Shown here piece after piece: positions 1 through 5,262 of a stretch of 5,262 nt of DNA; position 1 is the stretch's first letter; each line of letters starts with the position of its first letter. The position numbers and the translations under genes are program-made. The notes beneath the pieces are model-generated. The model made no database searches. It had not been told where the DNA came from and saw nothing but the letters and a program-made list of their open reading frames with translations. This DNA is from an uncultured Roseburia sp. (GTDB taxonomy: Bacteria; Bacillota; Clostridia; Lachnospirales; Lachnospiraceae), in assembly GCA_946055175.1 (NCBI GenBank), contig CAMGET010000131.1, positions 1 through 5,262 on the forward strand, given 5' to 3'.

Positions 1-1183
1 TGCCTATGCAGCTGCAAAGGGTAGAGAGACGCTGGGCATGGAGCCGGAAAAAATGACCGCAAGATGTTCCGGAAACATGATAAAAAATGTAAGATGCGTA
101 ACGATTCCAAATTCCGGTGGGCTGACGGGAATTGAAGCAGCCTGCATTTTAGGCGCCATTGCCGGAGATGCGAAAGCAGGAATGGAAGTGTTGGAGCATG
201 TTTCCGAGGAAGAACGTGAAAAAACGAAACAGCTTTTGGAAAAGAAGTGCTGTAATGTTGAGTTTTTGGATTCGGAAATTCCACTTCATTTTGTGATTGT
301 ACTTGAGGCGGACGGACATCAGGCAGAGGTTGAGGTTCGACATACGCATACGAACATTGTACAAATCAAAATGGATGGGAAAGTTGTATACGAAAAACCG
401 GAGGAACTGGCAAAGAAGGGGTATACCACAGACCGTTCTCAATTGTCATTAGAAAATATCAAACTTTTTGCAGATGAAGTTTCTATTCATAAGATTCATG
501 ATATCTTTGAACGCCAGATTCGCTGCAATATGGACATTGCATATGAAGGAATCTCAGGCTCTTACGGGCTTGGAATCGGACGGGTTATTCGGGAATCCTA
601 TGCAGATGGCGTAGTAACGCGTATGAAGGCTTATGCAGCAGCCGCATCCGAAGCAAGAATGGGAGGCTGCGATATGCCGGTTATCATTAATTCGGGGAGT
701 GGTAATCAGGGAATCGCGTCTTCCGTTCCGGTGATTATTTATGCAAGAGAGAAGAATATTCCAACGGAAAAAATGTATAGGGCATTGGCTTTTTCCGGCC
801 TGCTTACCATTTATCAGAAGGAATTTATCGGAAAACTTTCTGCTTTCTGCGGAGCAGTATCGGCTTCCTGTGCCAGTGCAGCTGCGATTACATATTTAGT
901 GGGTGGCTCTATGAGCCAGATTAAAGCCACCATAGATAATACCCTGGCAAATATTCCGGGCATAATCTGTGATGGCGCGAAAATCTCGTGTGCCGCAAAA
1001 ATTGCATCAAGCCTTGATGCGTCGATGATGGCACATTATCTTGCAATGCAGAATAAAGAATATGAAGCCTACACCGGAATTTTAAAAGAGGATGCAGGCG
1101 AGACAATTAGCTGTGTCGGCTATATTGGCAAAGTGGGAATGCACCAAACAGACAAAGAGATTATTAAAATGATGCTAGAATAA
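1..1183 (+). CDS. cyuA: L-cysteine desulfidase (CyuA/YhaM, UPF0597) family protein, 5'-truncated by window edge
   Basis: The reading frame is open from base 2 and encodes AYAAAKGRETLG before the first ATG at 38. That matches the segment following the family's GCTEP motif, so ATG 38 is not the true start. About 393 residues are visible; members usually have about 420-440, so roughly 30 are missing, including the N-terminal GCTEP cysteine. Family enzymes cleave L-cysteine to pyruvate, ammonia and sulfide using an oxygen-labile [4Fe-4S] cluster in the cytoplasm. Counting from ATG 38, C271 and C278 (FCGAVSASC) and C311 and C318 (ICDGAKISC) are visible. Each pair is 40 residues apart, the same spacing as the two C-terminal cluster cysteines of the Methanocaldococcus enzyme (from memory, Cys282 and Cys322). 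The glycine-rich NSGSGNQGI segment near residue 221 is also typical. The stop is TAA at 1181-1183, inside the end of the convergent HAD gene. Family membership is firm; cysteine as the actual substrate is inferred, since many members are untested and the fold is related to serine dehydratase alpha chains. Confidence 0.88.
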   Translation, partial: AYAAAKGRETLGMEPEKMTARCSGNMIKNVRCVTIPNSGGLTGIEAACILGAIAGDAKAGMEVLEHVSEEEREKTKQLLEKKCCNVEFLDSEIPLHFVIVLEADGHQAEVEVRHTHTNIVQIKMDGKVVYEKPEELAKKGYTTDRSQLSLENIKLFADEVSIHKIHDIFERQIRCNMDIAYEGISGSYGLGIGRVIRESYADGVVTRMKAYAAAASEARMGGCDMPVIINSGSGNQGIASSVPVIIYAREKNIPTEKMYRALAFSGLLTIYQKEFIGKLSAFCGAVSASCASAAAITYLVGGSMSQIKATIDNTLANIPGIICDGAKISCAAKIASSLDASMMAHYLAMQNKEYEAYTGILKEDAGETISCVGYIGKVGMHQTDKEIIKMMLE

Positions 1184-2027
1184 ATTTCTCAATGGCATAT
1201 CCCACACCATCTTCTAAGTTACTCTTGGTTACAAAGTCAGCGATGGCTTTGACTTCGTCAGTGGCATTTTCCATTGCGACACCGATGCCTGCAGCCTGCA
1301 TGATATCCATGTCGTTTTGGGAATCGCCCACTGCCATGGTTTCTTCGATTGGAATCTCGAACATCTCAGCAAGGAAGCGGAGTCCCATTGCCTTTGTGGT
1401 GCCCGCTTTTGTAAATTCTACGTTCTGATAGCCGCCGGATAAAACGGTAACCTGTGGATTGGCTTTTAAATGGTTCCAAACATCTACGCGGTCCTTATAG
1501 CTTCCATCCGGCAACGGATAGAAGTTCAAGGTCATTTTTTGTACCTCTAACTCACGTTCCAAAATAAAATCTGCCAGATTATCGGTTAAAATGCCGCTTG
1601 ACTTGATATAGGAACGGGTAGCTGACGGCATCTGTGTTAAGCGCTCAATAACATCTTGTCCATGCTCCTCACTGTAGCGGTTTCCGCCGATGAAAGCATC
1701 ATACTGGATGTCCTTTGTCTGCAGATAGCGGATGATTGGGGCAACGGTTTCCGGACGCATGCAGTTTGAAAAAATACATTCTTTTTCCGGCAAACGATAG
1801 ATAGCGGAGCCGTTTGCGGTGATGGCATAGCGGATGCCAAGCTCGGTTAGCGCATCTACAGGGAGTCCGATGTACGGGCGGCCCGTTGAAATAACCACCT
1901 GAGCACCGCTTGCGATGGCTGCTTTAATAGCTGCCTGTGTCTTTGGCGTGATTTCCAGTTTATTGTTAAAAAGCGTGCCGTCCATGTCGAGGGCGGCCAG
2001 TCTGATTTTTCCCGGTGTATGGTTCAT
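1164..2027 (-). CDS. Cof-type HAD-IIB family hydrolase (sugar- or cofactor-phosphate phosphatase)
   Basis: This is a 287-residue cytoplasmic Mg-dependent phosphatase of the HAD superfamily with a C2 cap, the usual length for Cof proteins (about 265-290). All four HAD motifs are present: motif I LDMDGTLF with nucleophile D14 and acid/base D16; motif II ISTGR around S47-T48; motif III lysine K212 in AGTTKAMGL; and motif IV GDSQND with D235 and D239. The cap occupies about residues 85-200. The C-terminal SNLEDGVGYAIEKFI is characteristic of the family. The start ATG (2025-2027) is preceded by AGGAG at 2035-2039 with 7 nt spacing, and a promoter is visible further upstream. The gene diverges from metH and converges with the desulfidase gene, overlapping its last 20 bp. 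Relatives hydrolyse sugar phosphates, PLP, FMN and similar compounds, and the sequence does not say which applies here. It looks like a single-gene transcription unit. Confidence 0.93.
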   Translation of the reverse strand: MNHTPGKIRLAALDMDGTLFNNKLEITPKTQAAIKAAIASGAQVVISTGRPYIGLPVDALTELGIRYAITANGSAIYRLPEKECIFSNCMRPETVAPIIRYLQTKDIQYDAFIGGNRYSEEHGQDVIERLTQMPSATRSYIKSSGILTDNLADFILERELEVQKMTLNFYPLPDGSYKDRVDVWNHLKANPQVTVLSGGYQNVEFTKAGTTKAMGLRFLAEMFEIPIEETMAVGDSQNDMDIMQAAGIGVAMENATDEVKAIADFVTKSNLEDGVGYAIEKFILASF

Positions 2028-2067
2028 GCTGTTTCTCCTGCTTTGTAATCATTTTTTTTGTACCCTT

Positions 2068-2096
2068 ATCATAATACGGATTCTTGAAAAACTCAA
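2068..2096 (-). promoter_or_regulatory. Predicted sigma-70/SigA promoter for the HAD gene
   Basis: On the minus strand, a -35 box TTGAGT (2091-2096) and a -10 box TATGAT (2068-2073) are separated by exactly 17 bp. Each box has about four to five of six consensus positions. Transcription would start near 2061, giving a leader of about 34 nt that contains the AGGAG ribosome binding site. The prediction rests on sequence alone. Confidence 0.6.
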
Positions 2097-2100
2097 TTGG

Positions 2101-2148
2101 AAAAATGGTTACTGTTTGCTGGCTTGCCAGTGAATAGTAACAAAAATG
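2101..2148. repeat. 34-nt palindrome (2108-2141) bounded by 7-bp direct repeats AAAAATG
   Basis: The core runs from GTTACT (2108-2113) to AGTAAC (2136-2141). The central arms are CTGGC (2119-2123) and GCCAG (2126-2130), and the stretches between them, GTTTG and TGAAT, also pair if G-U wobbles are allowed. As RNA the whole 34 nt folds with no bulge into 16 pairs, three of them G-U, closing on a G(CUUG)C loop. Immediately outside each end lies the same heptamer AAAAATG (2101-2107 and 2142-2148), resembling a target-site duplication. Read on the minus strand, the hairpin is followed by CATTTTT, a weak terminator-like tail. The element sits between the -35 boxes of the two divergent promoters. 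Its function is unknown: operator, miniature repeat or antisense terminator are all possible. Confidence 0.75.
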
Positions 2149-2177
2149 TTGCCACCGGGCGCAAAAAATGCAATAAT
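2149..2177 (+). promoter_or_regulatory. Predicted sigma-70/SigA promoter for metH-msrA
   Basis: A -35 box TTGCCA (2149-2154, five of six consensus) and a -10 box AATAAT (2172-2177, five of six) are separated by 17 bp. Transcription would start near 2184, leaving a leader of about 20 nt that still contains the GGGAG ribosome binding site. A leader this short leaves no space for a transcribed riboswitch. If this promoter is correct, control acts at the DNA level, and the palindrome ending 8 bp upstream of the -35 box is the obvious candidate site. The prediction rests on sequence alone. Confidence 0.5.
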
Positions 2178-2191
2178 GGTTGCAATAAGAT

Positions 2192-2207
2192 GGGAGAGAG
2201 AACGATG
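2192..2207 (+). promoter_or_regulatory. Ribosome binding site that fixes the metH start
   Basis: GGGAG (2192-2196), within a longer GGGAGAGAG run, lies 8 nt before ATG 2205. The frame is open upstream to TTG 2097 and also contains ATG 2190, but neither has a Shine-Dalgarno. An extension to 2097 would read through the palindrome and the predicted promoter and encode residues unlike the family. The start at 2205 gives MTREEF and then the homocysteine-domain motif at the usual distance. Confidence 0.8.
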
Positions 2208-4718
2208 ACGAGAGAAGAGTTTCAGAATTTATGGAAAAATGGTCCGGTGATTTTAGATGGCGCGACCGGCACGAATTTACAGGAGGCAGGAATGCCTGTG
2301 GGCGTATGCCCGGAAAGCTGGATTTTGGAAAATCCACAAACTTTGATTGATTTACAGATGGCATATATAGAGGCAGGAACGACGATTCTTTATGCACCGA
2401 CGTTTTCCGCAAACCACTTGAAACTGCAGGAGTATGGGCTTGAGTCCGGGCTGGAGGACATGAACCGTAGATTGGTTGCTTTGTCAATCGAGGCACGTAA
2501 AAGCGCAGGTGAAATAAATGCTGCGGCTGGCAGAGTGCTTGTGGCAGGAGACCTGACCATGACGGGACAGCAGCTTTACCCGATTGGGGACTTGCAGTTT
2601 GAAGAACTGGTTGACATCTATAAGGAACAGGTGCGCGTATTGGAAGAAGCAGGCGTGGATTTATTTGTGGTGGAAACCATGATGAGTTTACAGGAATGTC
2701 GTGCAGCAGTTCTTGCAATCCGCGAAGTTTCTGAGTTGCCGGTTATGGTATCACTGACTTATCAGACAGACGGAAGAACCCTTTACGGGACCTCGCCTGA
2801 GATTGCGACGGTTGTCTTGCAGGAACTGGGTGCAGATGCAATCGGTATTAACTGTTCTACCGGACCGGAAGATATGATTGCACCGGTGAAGGCCATGGCA
2901 GCATATGCCACAATTCCTGTTTTTGCAAAACCAAATGCCGGCTTGCCGCGCCTTGAAAATGGAAAGACCGTATATGATACGACTCCGAAAGAATTTGCCT
3001 CTTATGGAAAATTACTGGTAGAGGCAGGCGCAAGCTTTGTTGGCGGCTGTTGCGGAACTACACCGGCGCATATAAAAGCGCTTTCCGATGCCGTTTCCGG
3101 TATGAAAACAGCTGCACCGCTTGCCGTAAAACGCCGTGTACTGACTTCGGAGCGTGCGATGGTAGAACTGCAGTTGGACGGTAATTTTATGGTGATTGGT
3201 GAGCGTATCAATCCGACCGGAAAGAAAAAATTACAAGCCGAACTTCGGGAAGGGAGTCTTAATATGGTGCGCGACATGGCTTTAAGCCAGGAGGCAGACG
3301 GCGCACAGATTTTGGATATTAACATGGGAATGAACGGCATCGATGAAAAACAGATGATGTTAAATGCCGTCTATGAAGTGACAACCACCGTAGATTGCCC
3401 ACTTTGTATCGATTCCAGCTATGTGGATATTATTGAGGCAGCGCTCCGTATTTATCCGGGACGAGCCCTGATTAATTCCATTTCGATGGAAACAGAAAAA
3501 ATGCATAAGCTGTTAGCTTTGGCAAAAAAATATGGCGCGATGTTTATTTTGCTGCCGCTTTCCGATGCGGGATTACCTGCAAGTATGGAAGAAAAGCATA
3601 AAATCATCCGCAAGGTGATGACGGAAGCCGAGGCAGTGCGCCTTGCAAAAGAAGATATTGTTGTAGATGGTTTAGCTGCAACGGTTGGTGCGAATCCAAG
3701 GGCTGCGCTGGAGTGTTTTGAAACCTTTGCTTACTGTAAGGAAGAATTGAGCCTGCCAACGGTTTGCGGTTTATCCAATGTCTCCTTTGGTTTGCCGGAG
3801 CGTGCGAATATCAATACGGCATTCCTTACCATGGCAATTGAAAAAGGACTTACCATGGCCATTGCCAATCCGTCTCAGGAGCTTTTGATGAATGCGGCAT
3901 TTGCTTCTGATTTGCTTTTGGCAAAGGCAGGAAGCGACTTGCGCTATATTGATCGTATGAATGCGGTGAAGGTTAAATATGAGGGAACGGAACTGGTGCG
4001 CGTACCGGTGGGAAGCAGTGTAAGCCCGGCGAAGGAAGCTGTTTCCAAGAGCCGGGAGGGTGTAGTAGTTAGCAAGCAGGAGCCACAGAGCACAGAAAAA
4101 AGCCCGGTATATCAGGCGGTATTAAAGGGAAACAAGGGCACTGTCATAGAAGAAACAAAACATCTTTTAGATGTAGGAATCAAACCAAATGAAATTATCA
4201 ATGAACATCTAATCCCGGCAATTAACGAGGTTGGCGAGCTGTTTGACAAGCAGAAATATTTTCTGCCACAGCTGATTTCCAGTGCCAACGCGATGAAGCT
4301 TTCGATTGAGTATCTGGAACCGATGCTGGAGCAAAACGAAGGAAGCGAAGAGATGGCGACCATTGTTGTGGCGACCGTAGAAGGAGATATTCATGACATT
4401 GGTAAAAATCTGGTTGTTCTGATGTTGAAAAATTATGGCTATCGGGTACTGGATTTAGGAAAGGATGTTCCGGCTGAGGTGATTGTTGAGACGGCAATGC
4501 GTGAGAACGCAGCGGTTATCGGACTTTCCGCACTTATGACCACTACCATGATGCGGATGAAAGAGGTTGTGGAATTAGCCAAGAGTAAGGGTTGCACAGC
4601 TAAGATTATCATTGGCGGAGCTGCAATTACGGAAAGCTTTGCGGAAGAAATTCATGCAGACGGCTATTCGAAGGATGCGGCAGCAGCAGTGAAGGTTGTG
4701 GAGAACTTGTTAAAATAG
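2205..4718 (+). CDS. metH: Cobalamin-dependent methionine synthase, short form lacking the reactivation domain
   Basis: This 837-residue cytoplasmic enzyme transfers the methyl group of 5-methyltetrahydrofolate via methylcobalamin to homocysteine, giving methionine. Residues about 1-296 are the homocysteine module, with D18GATGT and zinc ligands C217 (GINCS), C282 and C283 (GGCCGT); the 65-residue spacing matches Thermotoga and is close to E. coli. Residues about 329-590 are the pterin module (GERINPTG at 332-339, DIN at 371-373, DSS at 403-405, N424). A polar linker spans about 603-632. The cobalamin cap spans about 633-717, with F680 and L687 equivalent to E. coli F708 and L715. The B12-binding Rossmann module spans about 718-837 with D728xH730xxG733, S775xL777 and GG at 804-805; H730 is the lower axial cobalt ligand. 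The protein ends there, so the AdoMet-dependent reactivation module of the 1,227-residue E. coli enzyme is absent. msrA follows 13 bp downstream. The catalytic modules show no frameshift or missing key residue. Confidence 0.96.
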   Translation: MTREEFQNLWKNGPVILDGATGTNLQEAGMPVGVCPESWILENPQTLIDLQMAYIEAGTTILYAPTFSANHLKLQEYGLESGLEDMNRRLVALSIEARKSAGEINAAAGRVLVAGDLTMTGQQLYPIGDLQFEELVDIYKEQVRVLEEAGVDLFVVETMMSLQECRAAVLAIREVSELPVMVSLTYQTDGRTLYGTSPEIATVVLQELGADAIGINCSTGPEDMIAPVKAMAAYATIPVFAKPNAGLPRLENGKTVYDTTPKEFASYGKLLVEAGASFVGGCCGTTPAHIKALSDAVSGMKTAAPLAVKRRVLTSERAMVELQLDGNFMVIGERINPTGKKKLQAELREGSLNMVRDMALSQEADGAQILDINMGMNGIDEKQMMLNAVYEVTTTVDCPLCIDSSYVDIIEAALRIYPGRALINSISMETEKMHKLLALAKKYGAMFILLPLSDAGLPASMEEKHKIIRKVMTEAEAVRLAKEDIVVDGLAATVGANPRAALECFETFAYCKEELSLPTVCGLSNVSFGLPERANINTAFLTMAIEKGLTMAIANPSQELLMNAAFASDLLLAKAGSDLRYIDRMNAVKVKYEGTELVRVPVGSSVSPAKEAVSKSREGVVVSKQEPQSTEKSPVYQAVLKGNKGTVIEETKHLLDVGIKPNEIINEHLIPAINEVGELFDKQKYFLPQLISSANAMKLSIEYLEPMLEQNEGSEEMATIVVATVEGDIHDIGKNLVVLMLKNYGYRVLDLGKDVPAEVIVETAMRENAAVIGLSALMTTTMMRMKEVVELAKSKGCTAKIIIGGAAITESFAEEIHADGYSKDAAAAVKVVENLLK

Positions 4719-4734
4719 GAGAAATTTTGCGATG
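4717..4734 (+). promoter_or_regulatory. msrA ribosome binding site overlapping the metH stop codon
   Basis: AGGAG (4717-4721) shares its first two bases with the metH TAG stop (4716-4718) and lies 10 nt before ATG 4732. Ribosomes finishing metH would cover this site, so translational coupling of the two genes is plausible. No promoter or terminator fits in the 13-bp gap. Confidence 0.8.
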
Positions 4735-5250
4735 AAGGAAATTTATTTGGCAGGTGGATGTTATTGGGGCGTGGAAAAATACGTATCTAATATGAAAGGT
4801 GTCTTAGAGACTACGGTTGGCTTCGCAAATGGAAACACCGACCATCCTACCTATGAGCAGGTGCGATACGAAAATACGGGGCATGCGGAGACGGTAAAGG
4901 TTGTTTATGACGAAACACAGGTGCCGCTTCCTATTTTACTAAAACTGTTTTACCGCATTATTGACCCGGTTTCCGTAGACAGGCAGGGTGAAGATGAAGG
5001 ACATCAGTATCGTACCGGTATTTATTTTACAGACCCAGCGGATGAAAAGATTGTGACAGAGTCTTTAAAAGAACTGGAACAAAAGGTTGGGGAGAAGCTT
5101 GCAATAGAAGCCTGTCCGCTTCACCACTTTTATGAGGCAGAAGAATATCACCAGAAGTATCTGGATAAGAATCCAAACGGCTATTGCCATGTGCCTCTGG
5201 CGGAAATTCTTTGGGTGAAGGGGATTGAACCATTGGAGTATGGGGAGTAG
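4732..5250 (+). CDS. msrA: Peptide methionine (S)-S-oxide reductase MsrA
   Basis: This complete 172-residue cytoplasmic enzyme reduces the S-epimer of methionine sulfoxide in proteins and free methionine, normally recycled by thioredoxin. The catalytic motif is GGCYWG with nucleophile C10; many homologues have GCFWG, and Tyr here is a conservative variant. Other active-site residues sit at one constant offset (41) from E. coli MsrA: Y41, E53 (GHAE), D88 and Y93 (in the DRQGEDEGHQYRTGIY block) correspond to Tyr82, Glu94, Asp129 and Tyr134. C152 in the NGYCHV segment is the likely resolving cysteine; C128 is an additional cysteine of unclear role. There is no fused MsrB domain, signal peptide or membrane segment. 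The gene shares a transcript with metH, which is a functional match because methionine is made by one enzyme and repaired by the other. It ends 12 bp before the window edge, so a following gene or terminator cannot be seen. Confidence 0.96.
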   Translation: MKEIYLAGGCYWGVEKYVSNMKGVLETTVGFANGNTDHPTYEQVRYENTGHAETVKVVYDETQVPLPILLKLFYRIIDPVSVDRQGEDEGHQYRTGIYFTDPADEKIVTESLKELEQKVGEKLAIEACPLHHFYEAEEYHQKYLDKNPNGYCHVPLAEILWVKGIEPLEYGE

Positions 5251-5262
5251 GGATATTTAGCT

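Larger units (their letters stand above)
2028..2204. other. Divergent intergenic region between the HAD gene and metH
   Basis: This 177-bp gap carries both start regions. Reading from the left it holds the HAD Shine-Dalgarno, the HAD promoter (-), a 34-nt dyad with flanking 7-bp direct repeats, the metH promoter (+) and the metH Shine-Dalgarno. I looked for an S-box (SAM), T-box, cobalamin or tetrahydrofolate riboswitch and saw no matching conserved core. There is too little room for a full cobalamin or T-box leader after the predicted metH transcription start. No convincing small ORF is present. Confidence 0.8.

Noticed and set aside
38..40. ATG 38 as the start of the desulfidase gene
   Set aside because: The same frame is open to the window edge and encodes family-like residues before it (AYAAAKGRETLG). 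No Shine-Dalgarno fits, and the protein would lack the conserved GCTEP region. The gene is cut by the window.
902..931. Competing stem-loops in the desulfidase gene (GGTGGCT/AGCCACC and TGGCTC/GAGCCA), resembling an attenuator
   Set aside because: They lie deep within coding sequence for conserved VGGSMSQIKAT-type residues, with no T-run or regulatory context. They are probably by-products of codon choice.
1004..1020. Perfect 8-bp inverted repeat with a 1-bp spacer (GCATCAAG/CTTGATGC)
   Set aside because: It is inside the desulfidase coding region, the loop is too small for an RNA hairpin at full length, and no second copy was seen. Chance is the likely explanation.
1234..1255. AAGTCA/TGACTT stem as a terminator for the desulfidase gene
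   Set aside because: Only 6 bp of A/T-rich stem with a 10-nt loop and no following T-run; it lies inside the HAD coding region.
1192..1428. 78-codon plus-strand open frame within the HAD gene
   Set aside because: It lies antisense to the HAD motif IV and motif III region, which is clearly the coding strand, and it has no ribosome binding site.
2119..2160. Cobalamin riboswitch fragments (GCCAGTG-like and GCCACC-like segments)
   Set aside because: The elements are in the wrong order and spacing for the B12 box and core, and lie upstream of the predicted transcription start.
2097..2204. TTG start at 2097 extending MetH by 36 residues
   Set aside because: No ribosome binding site is present, and the extension would cover the palindrome and the predicted promoter. 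The extra residues do not look like MetH, whereas ATG 2205 has GGGAG at good spacing.
1966..2718. 250-codon minus-strand open frame overlapping the HAD gene, the promoters and the metH start
   Set aside because: It is antisense to the strongly conserved metH N-terminus, crosses the divergent regulatory region, and its peptide has no recognisable domain and a frameshadow-like composition rich in Pro, Ser and Gln.
4112..4497. Several minus-strand open frames across the metH cobalamin modules
   Set aside because: They overlap one another and sit opposite conserved B12-binding motifs. They are shadows of the real frame.

Overview
The window looks like ordinary chromosomal DNA from a low-to-moderate-GC Gram-positive anaerobe, most likely a clostridium of the Lachnospiraceae type. 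That assignment is an inference from four things: the style of the proteins, the AGGAG-type ribosome binding sites, the short cobalamin-dependent methionine synthase without a reactivation domain, and the presence of an oxygen-sensitive cysteine desulfidase family enzyme. I see no phage, transposase, CRISPR array, tRNA or rRNA.

Layout. (1) From the left edge to 1183 on + lies a 5'-truncated gene of the L-cysteine desulfidase (CyuA/YhaM, UPF0597) family; its start and probably its first cluster cysteine lie outside the window. (2) From 2027 back to 1164 on - lies a Cof-type HAD phosphatase. Its 3' end overlaps the 3' end of the desulfidase gene by 20 bp, in convergent orientation, with no recognisable terminator between them. 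(3) From 2028 to 2204 lies a 177-bp divergent intergenic region. It holds a good promoter for the HAD gene (-), a plausible promoter for metH (+), and between them a 34-nt hairpin with 16 possible pairs, flanked exactly by a 7-bp direct repeat (AAAAATG). (4) From 2205 to 4718 on + lies metH, an 837-residue methionine synthase with homocysteine, methyltetrahydrofolate, cobalamin-cap and cobalamin-binding modules but no C-terminal AdoMet-dependent reactivation module. (5) From 4732 to 5250 on + lies msrA, peptide methionine sulfoxide reductase A. It begins 13 bp after metH, and its Shine-Dalgarno overlaps the metH stop codon.

How the genes fit together. metH and msrA form a tight operon that makes methionine and repairs oxidised methionine. 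The convergent desulfidase breaks cysteine down to pyruvate, ammonia and sulfide. The neighbourhood therefore has a sulfur-amino-acid theme, although the HAD enzyme's substrate cannot be told from sequence and it may be unrelated.

The coding content contains no evident new system. The feature most worth a second look is the compact palindrome with flanking direct repeats between the divergent promoters. It could be an operator, a REP-like or miniature mobile element, or a stem-loop acting on antisense transcripts.
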